Shown: positions 1 to 9,155 of the stretch, in pieces
Numbering within the stretch: the stretch's first letter is position 1
Layout of the letters: each line of letters opens with the position of its first letter
Assembly: GCA_030447665.1 (NCBI GenBank)
Contig: JAUJOJ010000012.1
Location: forward strand, 47,666 to 86,152
DNA: 38,487 bases
From: Allosphingosinicella sp.
GTDB taxonomy: Bacteria; Pseudomonadota; Alphaproteobacteria; Sphingomonadales; Sphingomonadaceae
Direction: 5' to 3'
The notes under the pieces: generated by a model
Database searches by the model: none
What the model saw: the letters and a program-made list of their open reading frames with translations, nothing else
Told to the model about the DNA's origin: nothing
Made by a program: the position numbers and the translations under genes

Positions 1-678
1 ATAGGGTTGGCGCTTATCCTGATGGTGGCGGTTCGAACGCACATCGGGCTCATTGCGCTGGTCGCATTGGCGATCGCCGCTCTGATCGGCCGCAAAACCA
101 AACCATTGGTAAAGGCGCTCCTTCTGGCCGGTATCGCTGCCGGAGCTTATGTTATCGGATCCAACTTCGAGAGTACGTTTCACTTCGACGCACGAAACCC
201 TGATGCAGTCAGCGACTATATGTCGGCCGTCGGTGCCATGGGTGAAGGGTCGGGCGGTGACGCAGCTATCATGCAAGCCTCGTTTCCCATCAAGGTTCTC
301 TTTCTGTGGTTCCGGCCGTTCTTCGTCGATGCCGAGAATTTGATGGGATTTATCGCCTCTCTGGAGAACTTCGTCCTCTTGATCATCATGGGGTACCTCG
401 TCCTCAATTTCAGGTCCGTTCGTGGCCTGTTTTTTAAAGTTCCGTACATGAGGTTTGCCGTCGTCATGTTCGTAGCCGTCACCGTCATGCTGGCTCTTGT
501 GAACTACAACGTGGGGCTCGGGCTCCGGCAGAAGATGATGGCAATGCCTTGCCTGTTGGTGATCTTCGCGACGTTGCTCGCGCTCAAGGCGGCGCAGAAG
601 AACGAGCGAAGGGAACTCGCTGAGGCTCGACCACAAACGGCGCATCACAGGTCGCCGGCAGCTTATCTCGGCAGCTGA
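1..678 (+). CDS. C-terminal part of a polytopic membrane protein, probably a polysaccharide polymerase/ligase-like protein (5' end outside window)
   Basis: The frame is open from the first base, so this is the C-terminal ~225 residues of a longer protein. At least five hydrophobic segments are visible: one at the start (residues ~1-25), one after the first RKTKP stretch, one after the loop containing LFLWFRPFF, then two near the end. They are separated by a hydrophilic loop at residues ~55-90. The protein ends in a charged tail. Such an architecture immediately upstream of aminosugar and glycosyltransferase genes fits a Wzy-like polymerase or O-antigen-ligase-type protein of an exopolysaccharide locus. 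No family motif is diagnostic in the visible part, so the role is inferred from membrane topology and neighbours. Confidence 0.5.
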   Translation: MGLALILMVAVRTHIGLIALVALAIAALIGRKTKPLVKALLLAGIAAGAYVIGSNFESTFHFDARNPDAVSDYMSAVGAMGEGSGGDAAIMQASFPIKVLFLWFRPFFVDAENLMGFIASLENFVLLIIMGYLVLNFRSVRGLFFKVPYMRFAVVMFVAVTVMLALVNYNVGLGLRQKMMAMPCLLVIFATLLALKAAQKNERRELAEARPQTAHHRSPAAYLGS

Positions 679-726
679 CAAGGTAGCCGCAACGCTGCGC
701 CTGGATCATACGGGAAAGGACAAGAA

Positions 727-1968
727 GTGCCGCTGAACCAGCTTTCGAAAGTTTCTGGTGATCCCGCCGCCGCCACCGCCGAGGATCTTAGGCTGCGCCC
801 CGCCGAAGCGTGGCCATTCTATGCGGAAGACGAGATCGAAGCTGTCGCAGAGGTGTTGAGGTCCGGTCGCGTCAATCAATGGACCGGGGATGCTGTGGCG
901 CGTTTCCAGCAAGCCTGCACGGATCGCTTTGGCGGCGGCCATGGAATCGCGCTGGCAAATGGCTCCGTCGCCCTAGAGCTGGCCCTCCTGGCTTTTGGCG
1001 TCGGCCCCGGTGACGAGGTGATCGTCACCCCCCGCAGTTTCGTCGCATCGGCTTCTTGTGTTCGGCTGGTCGGGGCTACGCCCGTATTTGCCGACATTGA
1101 TCCAGTCAGCGGAAACCTGACTGCGGAGAGCATTCGGGCTGCCCTGACGGCCCGGACCAAAGCAGTCATACCGGTGCATCTGGCCGGTTGGCCATGCGAC
1201 ATGCCCGCGATCATGGACTTGGCTCAAGCGCATGGGCTGAGGGTGATCGAGGATTGCGCTCAAGCCCACGGGGCTGAGATTGACGGCCGCTCGGTGGGGA
1301 GCTTCGGCGATGCTGCCGCCTTTTCCTTCTGTCAGGACAAGATCATATCCACCGGCGGCGAGGGCGGCTTTACCAGCTTCAGGAACGAGGACGAGTGGAC
1401 GCGTGCCTGGTCTTTCAAGGACCACGGCAAGAGCTGGGCCAAGGTGAATATGCCCAACACCGGAACCGGGTTTCGGTGGCTCCACGACAGTGTCGGGACG
1501 AACTGGCGGCTTACGGGCCCTCAGGCAGCGATCGGGTTAAAGCAGCTAGAGAAGCTCGATGACTGGCGGGCGACCAGAACAAGGAATGCCAAGATTTGGG
1601 CAGAAATGCTTGGGGAGGTCGCCGGGATCGAAGTCCCGTGGCCGGAGCCGCGGTTCCGTCACGCATTTTACAAGCTTTACGCGCTTTTGACCGTGGACAA
1701 TCCGCAGCCGAAACGTGACGAGATCATAAGGCGGGCCAATGAAGCGGGCCTGCGTGTGTTTTCCGGGTCCTGTTCCGAGGTGTACCTGGAGCGCGCTTTC
1801 TCCGATTTGCCGCGGCCCGATCTACCACATGCTCGTTCGCTCGGGCAGCGCAGCCTGATGGTGGAGGTTCATCCCACGTTGTGCTCGGACCTCGTAGAGC
1901 GACGGGCTGCAGCCCTTGCCGACATTGCCCGCCAGGTTCTAGGCGAGGGTGCCAAGGCCTGGATATAA
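727..1968 (+). CDS. DegT/DnrJ/EryC1/StrS-family PLP-dependent sugar aminotransferase
   Basis: The 413-residue protein has the usual length for the family that transfers an amino group to nucleotide-linked keto-sugars. Family marks visible in order are GRVNQWTGD near residue 50, the cofactor-region stretch ALANGSVALELAL (~75-90), GDEVIVTPRSFVASA (~97-112), the aspartate-containing VIEDCAQAHGA (~175), and SFCQDKIISTGGEGG (~200), whose lysine should be the PLP Schiff-base residue. The start is GTG at 727, preceded by a GGAAAGGA ribosome-binding sequence; no better ATG precedes it. It is followed 15 bases later by the CapD-type dehydratase, which would supply the 4-keto sugar substrate, so the two probably act in sequence to make an aminosugar for a surface polysaccharide. 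The exact sugar cannot be told from sequence. Confidence 0.85.
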   Translation: MPLNQLSKVSGDPAAATAEDLRLRPAEAWPFYAEDEIEAVAEVLRSGRVNQWTGDAVARFQQACTDRFGGGHGIALANGSVALELALLAFGVGPGDEVIVTPRSFVASASCVRLVGATPVFADIDPVSGNLTAESIRAALTARTKAVIPVHLAGWPCDMPAIMDLAQAHGLRVIEDCAQAHGAEIDGRSVGSFGDAAAFSFCQDKIISTGGEGGFTSFRNEDEWTRAWSFKDHGKSWAKVNMPNTGTGFRWLHDSVGTNWRLTGPQAAIGLKQLEKLDDWRATRTRNAKIWAEMLGEVAGIEVPWPEPRFRHAFYKLYALLTVDNPQPKRDEIIRRANEAGLRVFSGSCSEVYLERAFSDLPRPDLPHARSLGQRSLMVEVHPTLCSDLVERRAAALADIARQVLGEGAKAWI

Positions 1969-1983
1969 GATGATTGCAAGCAC

Positions 1984-3978
1984 ATGATCCTCCATCTTGT
2001 CAGGCGCGTCTCGGCTGCCGATCGCGCGCAGAAGCAAAAAATCCTGCTCGCTTATGATGTGGTGGCGAGCGCGCTGGCGCTTTGGGCGGCGTTCTGGGTC
2101 CGTTTGGGTGAGCCCTATTGGCCTTGGGGTCTGAGCGTCCTCGGCGCGGCCCTTGTTTCCGTCTCGGTGGGCGTGCTTTCTCTGCACCAGCTGCAGGTAT
2201 ACCGCATCGTGCTGCGTTATTTCGATCTGCGGACCGTGACCCGCTTGTTCCTAGCCGCTGCGATAGCAGCCACTGCTTGGGTCCTCACCGTCTACCTTGC
2301 CCGCTCGTCGCTGGTGGTGGACGGAGGCCGGATCCTGGTGCCGCGTTCGGTGGCCTTCATCTATTGCGGCTTCCTCTTCATGCTGCTGTTTCTTGGACGA
2401 TATGCCATGGCGTGGCTGCTTCGGGAGGCTGAAAGGATGGTCCCCGGGGCGGTGGATCGCGAGAGGAAGAACGTCGCGATTTACGGCGCAAACGCTGCGG
2501 GCATCAGCCTCGCCGAATCGGTCAGAAAGGATCATCAATATTCGTTGCGGGCGTTCGTCGATGACGACAGAGCACTCCACGGCCAGATCATCGTCGGCGC
2601 GCGGATCTATTCGCCCGAAGCCCTAGCGAACCTGGTCCGCCGGGAGCAGATCAGCGAGGTCTTCCTTGCAATCCCCTCCGCCACCCGGTCCCAGCGCCTC
2701 TCCGCGATCTCGCGGGTCCGGCAGCTCGATCTGCAAGTAAAAACCGTCCCCGCTCCGGAGGAGATCGTGTCAGGACGGTTCACAGTGACGGACGTCCGTC
2801 CGATAGACGTCAACGACCTGCTGCGCCGCGAGCCGGTGGAACCGTTGACGCCGCTGATCAGGGAGGCGGTCGAAGGCCGTTCCATTCTGATTACGGGAGC
2901 AGGCGGATCGATCGGCTCCGAGATCTGCCGGCAGATCATGCGCGGGAAGCCCAGCAAGCTCGTCCTGCTCGATCACTCGGAATACAGCCTCTACCATATC
3001 GAGCAGCAGCTCAGCGAGCTGGCGCAGGGGATCGAGCCCGAGGACCGGCCGGTGATCATCCCGATCGTTGGGTCCATGCTGAGCGAGCTGCTCGTGCGTT
3101 CGCTTATTCGGGCGCACGGGGTCGACACAATCTATCACGCCGCGGCTTACAAGCACGTGCCGCTGCTCGAGCATAATGAAGTCGTGGGCGTCGAGAATAA
3201 CGTGATCGGGACCTTGGTCCTGGGACGATTGGCGGTCGAGGAGAAGCTCACCCGCTTCACGATGATCTCCACCGACAAGGCGGTCCGGCCGGAAAGCGTA
3301 ATGGGGGCGAGCAAGCGCGTGGCCGAGCTCGTGATCCAGGCGCTTGCGCACGAGGAGGGCTGCCCGACCCGCTTCGGTATCGTCCGCTTCGGCAATGTGC
3401 TCGATTCCTCGGGCTCGGTGGTGCAGCGCTTCCGCAGCCAGATCGCTGCGGGAGGGCCGGTGACGGTCACGCATCCCGACATCACTCGCTACTTCATGTC
3501 GATCCCGGAGGCGACCCAGCTCGTCCTCCAGGCGAGCGCGATCGCCGCTCACGGCGAAGTGTTCGTGCTCGACATGGGCGAGCCGATCAGGATCGCGGAC
3601 CTCGCGCGTAACATGATCAGCCTTTCCGGCATGACGGTTCGCGACGAAGAGAACCCTGCCGGCGACATCGAGATCGCCTATGTCGGCCTGAGGCCCGGCG
3701 AGAAGCTTTACGAGGAGCTGTTTGTCGGCGAGGAGGCGCGCGCCACCGCCCATCCACGAATACAGATGGCGAAGGAGCGGTTCCTCTCCTTTGCCGAGCT
3801 GGGCCTGCATATCGAGGCACTGCGCGAAGCCATCGGCGCCGCAGACGCTGCAGCCGTGCGTGCCAAGTTGCAGGAGCTGACCGCGTCCGATCGGGCAGCC
3901 GAAACGGAAACCCGCGCCTCCTACCGGCCTAAGGGCACGGCCGCGCCGGTACGTCTGGTTTCGGACAATCGCTTGTGA
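1984..3978 (+). CDS. CapD/WbpM/FlaA1-type membrane-bound nucleotide-sugar 4,6-dehydratase
   Basis: This 664-residue protein has the two-part architecture of the large CapD/WbpM group. The N-terminus has about four membrane helices (residues ~15-140) followed by a degenerate Rossmann domain containing NVAIYGANAAGI (~160-170). The C-terminus has a catalytic SDR domain that begins with the NAD-binding motif ITGAGGSIGSE (~300). Further marks are YHAAAYKHVPLLEHN (~385) and STDKAVRPESVMGASKR (~430-446). The Met-x-x-x-Lys in the latter replaces the usual SDR Tyr-x-x-x-Lys, as is characteristic of this family. The likely reaction is 4,6-dehydration of a UDP-N-acetyl-hexosamine at the inner membrane. 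It overlaps the next gene by four bases (GTGA), so the two are probably translationally coupled. Confidence 0.88.
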   Translation: MILHLVRRVSAADRAQKQKILLAYDVVASALALWAAFWVRLGEPYWPWGLSVLGAALVSVSVGVLSLHQLQVYRIVLRYFDLRTVTRLFLAAAIAATAWVLTVYLARSSLVVDGGRILVPRSVAFIYCGFLFMLLFLGRYAMAWLLREAERMVPGAVDRERKNVAIYGANAAGISLAESVRKDHQYSLRAFVDDDRALHGQIIVGARIYSPEALANLVRREQISEVFLAIPSATRSQRLSAISRVRQLDLQVKTVPAPEEIVSGRFTVTDVRPIDVNDLLRREPVEPLTPLIREAVEGRSILITGAGGSIGSEICRQIMRGKPSKLVLLDHSEYSLYHIEQQLSELAQGIEPEDRPVIIPIVGSMLSELLVRSLIRAHGVDTIYHAAAYKHVPLLEHNEVVGVENNVIGTLVLGRLAVEEKLTRFTMISTDKAVRPESVMGASKRVAELVIQALAHEEGCPTRFGIVRFGNVLDSSGSVVQRFRSQIAAGGPVTVTHPDITRYFMSIPEATQLVLQASAIAAHGEVFVLDMGEPIRIADLARNMISLSGMTVRDEENPAGDIEIAYVGLRPGEKLYEELFVGEEARATAHPRIQMAKERFLSFAELGLHIEALREAIGAADAAAVRAKLQELTASDRAAETETRASYRPKGTAAPVRLVSDNRL

Positions 3979-4940
3979 ATGTCCTGATTACGTCGGCTGG
4001 TCGCCGTGTTGCTCTCGTCCGTGCCTTCCAGCAGGAGCTTCGAAGCGTCTATTCTGAAGCACTTGTATTGGCTGCGGACATGGAGCCGCAGTTGAGTGCT
4101 GCGTGCCAGGTGGCGGACAGGCACTTTCGTGCGCCTCCCGCTAAAGACCCCATTTACGCTGACTTTCTGCTCTCCATCTGTAAGCAGCACGAGGTGTCGA
4201 TCGTCGTTCCGACAGTCGACACGGAGCTGATGGCTCTGGCACTCGCCCGGAAGATGTTCTCGGCTGAGGGTATCCACATCATCGTTTCCGACGCGGATTT
4301 CATCCGGGACTGCAGGGACAAGCGCCGGACGGCGAGCCTTTTCCGTGAAAAGGGAATCGAAACGCCGCAGCTAATTGACAAATTGGCGCCATCCTTCCCA
4401 GCCTTCGTCAAGCCATATGACGGGAGCCTCAGCGCCGACACATATCTGCTAAGGCGAGCAGAGGATGTCCAGAGCCACCATTTGGCCAACGAGAGGCTGC
4501 TCTTCATGGAATATGTCGATCCTGAAGAGCATGATGAATACACGGTCGACATGTATTACGACATGTCGCATCGGCTCGTTTGTGCGGTTCCGCGCAGGCG
4601 AATCACGGTACGGGGCGGCGAGATAAATAAAGGAGTGACGCGCAAGGACGTGTTGCTGCCCTTGATCCGCCAGAAGCTGTCACAGATCGATGGCGTGAGG
4701 GGGTGCATCAATGCGCAATTCTTCGTCAGCCGCGACGGCAAAAGAACGGTAGCGCTCGAGATAAACCCGCGTTTTGGTGGCGGCTACCCGCTGAGCTATC
4801 GGGCAGGCGCGAACTACCCCCGCTGGATCATCGCCGAATATCTTCAGCAGACACCTATGATCTACTGGGATGAGTGGGAAGACGATCTACTCATGCTGAG
4901 GTACGATGACGAAATCCTGGTACAAAATTACGTAAACTGA
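3975..4940 (+). CDS. ATP-grasp family ligase (carbamoyl-phosphate-synthase large-chain-like)
   Basis: The protein has 321 residues. The N-terminal MNVLITSAGRRVALV is the Rossmann-like pre-ATP-grasp domain. The central part contains FVKPYDGSLSADTYLL (~137-152) and LLFMEYVDPEEHDEYTVDMYY (~176-196), which fit the ATP-binding lysine and the adenine-contacting strand. The C-terminal ALEINPRFGGGYPLSYRAG (~257-275) has the Glu-x-Asn-Pro-Arg metal-binding motif. These features identify an ATP-grasp enzyme joining a carboxylate to an amine or similar nucleophile; the substrate is unknown. The GTG start overlaps the upstream dehydratase stop. Position between aminosugar genes and a HAD phosphatase suggests it attaches an amino acid or other acid to a polysaccharide sugar, but this is inference. 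Confidence 0.8.
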   Translation: MNVLITSAGRRVALVRAFQQELRSVYSEALVLAADMEPQLSAACQVADRHFRAPPAKDPIYADFLLSICKQHEVSIVVPTVDTELMALALARKMFSAEGIHIIVSDADFIRDCRDKRRTASLFREKGIETPQLIDKLAPSFPAFVKPYDGSLSADTYLLRRAEDVQSHHLANERLLFMEYVDPEEHDEYTVDMYYDMSHRLVCAVPRRRITVRGGEINKGVTRKDVLLPLIRQKLSQIDGVRGCINAQFFVSRDGKRTVALEINPRFGGGYPLSYRAGANYPRWIIAEYLQQTPMIYWDEWEDDLLMLRYDDEILVQNYVN

Positions 4941-4988
4941 GACGGTTACGCACCTTCGAGGAAGGCGAGCTCGATCGAGCATTCTGCA

Positions 4989-5651
4989 ATGGACCTTGCA
5001 ATCAACGAAAAAAGCTATGTCATCTTCGACCTCGATGACACTCTATACCCGGAGCGTGCGTTCGTTGAGTCGGCCTTTCGCCACATCGACAACCTGCTGA
5101 ATGAGCAGCTAGGCCGCTCGGTCGTAGCCGACATGGTGGACCGTTTTGACCGGCGGGAGGATGTCTTTGAGTGGATCCTCAGCCAGCTTCCTAAACCAGG
5201 GGTGATCGACAAAGAGTGGCTGCTGCAGGAGTATCGCTCTCATATGCCCTGCATCAGCCTCGGTGCGGGCGCGAAAGAGCTTCTTGATCGCCTCCAGTCC
5301 TCGAATGTTCAGATCGGGCTAATGACCGATGGGCGGAGTCTCACCCAGAGGAACAAGATAAAAGCGCTCGGGCTGCAGCCCTACCTCACCGACATTCTGA
5401 TCTCGGAAGAGTTCGGATCGGAGAAGCCCGACCAGAGGAATTATCGCTTTTTCGCCGACAAATACCCGGACCGTTCCTTTACGTTCATCGGCGATAACAC
5501 CAGCAAGGACTTCATCGTACCGGCACAGCTGGGCTGGACGACGATCTGCTTGAAATGTTCGGGCACGAACATTCATCGGCAGGACTTTTCCCTCTGTCCC
5601 GGGCCTGATCATATCATTTCGTCACTGCGTGACGTTCGTGTGTTCGCTTGA
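4989..5651 (+). CDS. HAD-superfamily hydrolase (phosphatase-like)
   Basis: The 220-residue protein carries the HAD motifs in order: motif I VIFDLDDTLYPE (residues ~12-23, with the nucleophile and acid-base aspartates), motif II IGLMTDGRSLTQRNK (~113-127), lysine motif III SEKPDQRNY (~145) and motif IV FTFIGDNTSKDF (~165-177). The region between motifs I and II is a helical cap of the C1 type. It starts at ATG 4989, 48 bases after the ATP-grasp gene, and is the last gene of this plus-strand run. It probably removes phosphate from a small metabolite or sugar phosphate in the polysaccharide pathway. The substrate cannot be read from sequence. Confidence 0.82.
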   Translation: MDLAINEKSYVIFDLDDTLYPERAFVESAFRHIDNLLNEQLGRSVVADMVDRFDRREDVFEWILSQLPKPGVIDKEWLLQEYRSHMPCISLGAGAKELLDRLQSSNVQIGLMTDGRSLTQRNKIKALGLQPYLTDILISEEFGSEKPDQRNYRFFADKYPDRSFTFIGDNTSKDFIVPAQLGWTTICLKCSGTNIHRQDFSLCPGPDHIISSLRDVRVFA

Positions 5652-5654
5652 CCT

Positions 5655-5754
5655 AGAGCCAGATCGTTTGAGGTGGAAGCGCTTCGCGCTTCCGCCGAGA
5701 GCGTGAAAGGGTTCCCATCGAAGTACTACTTCGATGGGGTCCCAAGCTGGCTCT
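5655..5754. repeat. Cluster of nested hairpins between convergent genes
   Basis: An outer inverted repeat AGAGCCAG (5655-5662) / CTGGCTCT (5747-5754) encloses two further stem-loops. One has the 8-bp stem GGAAGCGC/GCGCTTCC (5675-5693) with a three-base loop. The other has the 11-bp stem CCCATCGAAGT/ACTTCGATGGG (5714-5738) with a three-base loop. It lies between the converging HAD and asparagine-synthetase-like genes, so it may serve as a bidirectional terminator or be part of an interspersed palindromic repeat together with the unit that follows. Confidence 0.6.
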
Positions 5755-5767
5755 ATTCAGATGGTTG

Positions 5768-5817
5768 AGACCAAGATTCACGCTTCAGGTTGAATCAACC
5801 TGAAGCGATCTTGGTCT
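5768..5817. repeat. 50-bp interspersed palindromic repeat, copy 1
   Basis: This near-perfect palindrome has outer arms AGACCAAGAT and ATCTTGGTCT and inner arms GCTTCAGGTTGA and TCAACCTGAAGC. A second copy of the same length lies at 32011-32060. The inner stem differs between copies by a T-to-C change that is matched by an A-to-G change on the other arm, so base pairing is kept. That argues that the folded form is what matters. Confidence 0.85.
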
Positions 5818-5848
5818 AGAGGCTGCGACCTCACGGAAGCCGTTCCAC

Positions 5849-7906
5849 TCAGGCGCGAGACGCCCTAGCAATGGCGTGGCTGCGAAGTTCGCCCGTCTCG
5901 CCTGAGCGATAGGCAGAAAAGGAGGCACCAGCCGAACTCTGATGCGGGGCCTCCTCCAGCCAGGACTGGAACATGAGCACCGCCCAAAGCTGATGCTGGA
6001 AATTGGCGCGGCCGGACTGGTGCGCGGCCCAGCTGCGCCGGATCGGCTCGGGCCTGAAATAGCCCTCCCGCCTCAGCCGCCCCTCGTCGAGCAAGTCTTC
6101 GGCCCAGCCCTTCAGCGGCCCCCGCAACCAGCTGTCGATCGGAACGCCGAAGCCCATTTTCGGCCGCTCGATCAGCTCCTTGGGGACGTATCGGTAAAGA
6201 AGCTGGCGGAGCGCCCATTTGCTTTGCCCGCCCTGCAGCTTGAGGTCCATCGGCATCGACCAGGCGAACTCGACCACTCTATGGTCGAGGAACGGCACGC
6301 GCGTTTCGAGCGAGACGCTCATCGCGGCGCGGTCGACCTTCACCAGAATATCGTCGGGCAGATAGGTGAGCATGTCGGCGGCCATCATCCGCTCGATATC
6401 GCCCAGCCCGGTCAAGTCGGACAGTCCGGCGCTCGCGCCGGCGGGCTCGCTCCCGCCAACCACGAGCGAGCCTGGATCCTGCCAGGTGGAGACGAGCGTG
6501 CGGTAAAGCTCGTCGGGGGACCTGCTCGGCAGGACGCCCGCGGCCTTGATGATCTTGTCTCCGGGCACTCGCATCTTGAGCGAGTCCGGAAGGACTGGGG
6601 CCATCACCGAGGCGATCTTGTCCCAGGTCGCGGGGGACAGTGAGCCCATGCCGCGCGCCAGGCCCGACCGGAGCGGGCGCGGAATCCTCGACATCTTCCG
6701 CCAAAAGGCGGCGGTCATCTTGTAACGATTGTAGCCGGCAAAGAGCTCGTCCCCGGCGTCGCCGGAGAGCGCGACCGTGACATGCTCCTTCGCAAGCTTG
6801 GAGACGAGCATCGTCGGGATTTGCGAGGAATCCGCGAACGGCTCATCATAGACCCTGGGCAGCTGGGGAACCACCGACATGGCTTCGTGCGCGGTCACGT
6901 AAAGCTCGATATGGTCAGTGCCGAGGTGCCGGGCGACGGCCTTGGCGTGCTGCGCCTCGTTATAGGCTTCCTCGTGGAACCCGATCGAGAAGGTCCGGAC
7001 CGGCCGCGACGATTGGGCCTGCATCAACGATACGATTGTGCTGGAATCGACTCCGCCCGACAGGAATGCGCCGAGCGGAACGTCCGAGATCATCTGCTGG
7101 CGGACAGCATCCGAAAGCAGATGGTCAAGCTGGTCCACATAATCCTGAGTGCCGCCAAGCCGGGGCGCGAGGCTTCCCTTGTTCGCCACCTCCGCGCCCG
7201 ACCAATAGTGTTCGATGGCCGGATCTTGGGCGGCGGAACCCAGTGTAAGCAAGGCGCCCGCCGGCAGCTTCCGGATTCCCCGGTAGATCGAATAGGGAGC
7301 GGGCACATAAGCGTGGCGCATGTAGAGGGTGAGCGCCTCCCGGTCGATCTCCGGCTGGAAAGCAGGATGGGCGGCGATCGCCTTGAGCTCGGAGCCGAAG
7401 AGAAACGCGCGCTCTTCCCCCGTCCCCTGCCAGCCATAAAAAAGCGGTTTTTCGCCCAGCCGGTCGCGCGCAAGCGTGAGCTGCTTCGTCTGCCTGTCCC
7501 AAAGCGCGAAGGCGAACATCCCGATCGCCCGCTCCAGGGTCGCCCTGATGCCCCATGCCTCGATCCCGGCAAGCAGCGTTTCCGTGTCGGAATGGCCGCG
7601 CCAGTTGACCGACCTGCCCTCCTCGTGCAGCCGGTGGCGGAGCTGTTCGTGATTGTAGACTTCGCCGTTGTAGGCGATCACATAGCGCCCGCTCGCCGAT
7701 TGCATCGGCTGATCGCCGGCCGGCGAGAGATCGATGATGGCGAGGCGGTTATGGCCGAATCCCACCCGATGATCGGGATCGGCCCAGGCTCCGGTCCCGT
7801 CGGGGCCGCGATGGGCGATGCACCCCGCCATCCGGCGCAGCAAGGCCTCCGCTCCGCCCGCGCCCGAAGCCCAGTCACCGCCGACGAAACCTACGAGGCC
7901 GCACAT
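5849..7906 (-). CDS. asnB: Glutamine-hydrolysing asparagine-synthetase-like amidotransferase of the polysaccharide locus
   Basis: The 685-residue protein starts MCGLVGF, with the catalytic Cys2 of class II glutaminases. The glutaminase domain continues with HRGPDGTG (~33-40), NRLAIIDLSPAGDQPM (~53-68) and IAYNGEVYNH (~75-84). The synthetase domain has the ATP-pyrophosphatase loop LSGGVDSS (~264-271), ALSGDAGDELFAGYNRY (~361-377) and the late VDRAAMSVSLETRVPFLDHR (~525-544). The enzyme should amidate a carboxylate via an acyl-adenylate. Free asparagine synthesis is possible, but such paralogues are common in exopolysaccharide loci, and its neighbours here are sugar-processing genes. It is divergent from the GT4 gene, with 112 bases between the starts. 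The C-terminal tail of about 40 residues seems longer than needed. Confidence 0.88.
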   Translation of the reverse strand: MCGLVGFVGGDWASGAGGAEALLRRMAGCIAHRGPDGTGAWADPDHRVGFGHNRLAIIDLSPAGDQPMQSASGRYVIAYNGEVYNHEQLRHRLHEEGRSVNWRGHSDTETLLAGIEAWGIRATLERAIGMFAFALWDRQTKQLTLARDRLGEKPLFYGWQGTGEERAFLFGSELKAIAAHPAFQPEIDREALTLYMRHAYVPAPYSIYRGIRKLPAGALLTLGSAAQDPAIEHYWSGAEVANKGSLAPRLGGTQDYVDQLDHLLSDAVRQQMISDVPLGAFLSGGVDSSTIVSLMQAQSSRPVRTFSIGFHEEAYNEAQHAKAVARHLGTDHIELYVTAHEAMSVVPQLPRVYDEPFADSSQIPTMLVSKLAKEHVTVALSGDAGDELFAGYNRYKMTAAFWRKMSRIPRPLRSGLARGMGSLSPATWDKIASVMAPVLPDSLKMRVPGDKIIKAAGVLPSRSPDELYRTLVSTWQDPGSLVVGGSEPAGASAGLSDLTGLGDIERMMAADMLTYLPDDILVKVDRAAMSVSLETRVPFLDHRVVEFAWSMPMDLKLQGGQSKWALRQLLYRYVPKELIERPKMGFGVPIDSWLRGPLKGWAEDLLDEGRLRREGYFRPEPIRRSWAAHQSGRANFQHQLWAVLMFQSWLEEAPHQSSAGASFSAYRSGETGELRSHAIARASRA

Positions 7907-8018
7907 CCAAGCACCAATCTTTGAGGTTGAGCATCACCGATTAGCCGCCATTGAGCGGCGTTGCAAAGGGCGCGATGTGCACCTAGCCCAGTAAAATACT
8001 GAAGCAGGTTGGGGATCG

Positions 8019-9155
8019 ATGGTAGCGGATGAGGAGCGGCCGAAGGGGAAGAGGGTGGTCGTGTTCGGCTCCTATGCGCCGTCGCTCACCAATTTCCGGG
8101 GCCCCTTGATCCGCGAGATGGCGCGTGCCGGACACAGGGTCTTCGCGGTGGCTCCCGGCCTGACGGACGAGATCAGTGATCAGATACGAGCGCTTGGCGG
8201 GACGCCGGTCGAGATCGAGCTTGGACGAGGCAGCCTCAATCCTTTCCGTGCCCTCGCAACGACGCGGCAATTCCGGGCCTCCATCCGCAAGCTGCGCCCC
8301 GATGCCGTGATCGCCTATACCGTCACTCCGATCGTTCTGGGGGCAGCGGCGGCCAAGTCGGAGGGCGTGGGGCGGTTCGTCGCGCTGATCACCGGGCTCG
8401 GCTACGCGTTCACCGGCGGCAGGGAGCCGAAGCGCCTGCTCAGCCGAATGCTCGGCCTGCTGATGTACCGGCGCGCATTGCCGCGCCGATATCGCGGTGT
8501 TCCAGAATCCCGACGATCGGGAGGAATTCAGCCGGCTCGGGCTTCTCCCCGCTCGCCTGCCGACCGGGATCGTCAATGGATCGGGGGTGGATCTCGACCA
8601 TTTCCAGCCTTCGCCGCTGCCCGATCGCCTGTCGTTCCTGATGATCGCGAGGTTCCTCAAGGACAAAGGCGTTCGCGAATATGGCGAAGCCGCCGCCCGC
8701 CTCAAACGCAGCCATCCGGAGGTGGAGGTGGCCCTCGCAGGATGGCTCGACGATCCCCGGACGCCATCGACGCGGCCGACCTGGACCGGTTCGCCGCGGC
8801 CGGTCTCAGGCTGCTCGGCAGGCTCGACGACGTCCGCCCCGCGATCGCGGCCTCCAGCGTCTACGTGCTCCCCTCCTATCGGGAAGGGACTCCCCGGTCG
8901 GTGCTGGAGGCAATGGCGATGGGACGCGCGATCATCACGACGGACGCGCCGGGTTGCCGCGAGACGGTGATCGATGGAGACAATGGCTTCCTCGTTCCGC
9001 CGCGCGATGCCGACGGCCTGCACCAGGCCATGCTGCGCTTCGTCGAGCAGCCGGAGCTCGTTGCACCCAAGGGGCTGAGGTCCCGGCGGCTGGCCGAGCA
9101 GAAATATGACGTGACCGATGTAAGCCGAGCTCTGATGAACTATGCGGGGCTTTGA
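8019..9155 (+). CDS. GT4-type glycosyltransferase (two apparent compensating frameshifts)
   Basis: The N-terminal part (to ~residue 156) reads KRVVVFGSYAPSLTNFRGPLI and GLGYAFTGG, as in GT-B glycosyltransferases that build polysaccharides on lipid carriers. The frame then breaks near 8485. The expected protein continues in another frame (VFQNPDDREEF, GIVNGSGVDLDHF, LMIARFLKDKGV) and returns to the first frame near 8755. It ends with the donor-binding region VLPSYREGTPRSVLEAMAMG and ITTDAPGCRETV. Both parts together make one complete protein of about 379 residues. The two shifts cancel, and the second is at a CCCC run, which points to sequence errors rather than a dead gene. It probably adds one sugar in the repeat unit. 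Confidence 0.8.
   Translation: MVADEERPKGKRVVVFGSYAPSLTNFRGPLIREMARAGHRVFAVAPGLTDEISDQIRALGGTPVEIELGRGSLNPFRALATTRQFRASIRKLRPDAVIAYTVTPIVLGAAAAKSEGVGRFVALITGLGYAFTGGREPKRLLSRMLGLLMYRRALPRRYRGVPESRRSGGIQPARASPRSPADRDRQWIGGGSRPFPAFAAARSPVVPDDREVPQGQRRSRIWRSRRPPQTQPSGGGGGPRRMARRSPDAIDAADLDRFAAAGLRLLGRLDDVRPAIAASSVYVLPSYREGTPRSVLEAMAMGRAIITTDAPGCRETVIDGDNGFLVPPRDADGLHQAMLRFVEQPELVAPKGLRSRRLAEQKYDVTDVSRALMNYAGL

Noticed and set aside
2770..3810. A 346-codon minus-strand open frame inside the CapD-type gene
   Set aside because: It is antisense to a gene with all family motifs and shows no protein-like pattern; high GC keeps shadow frames open.
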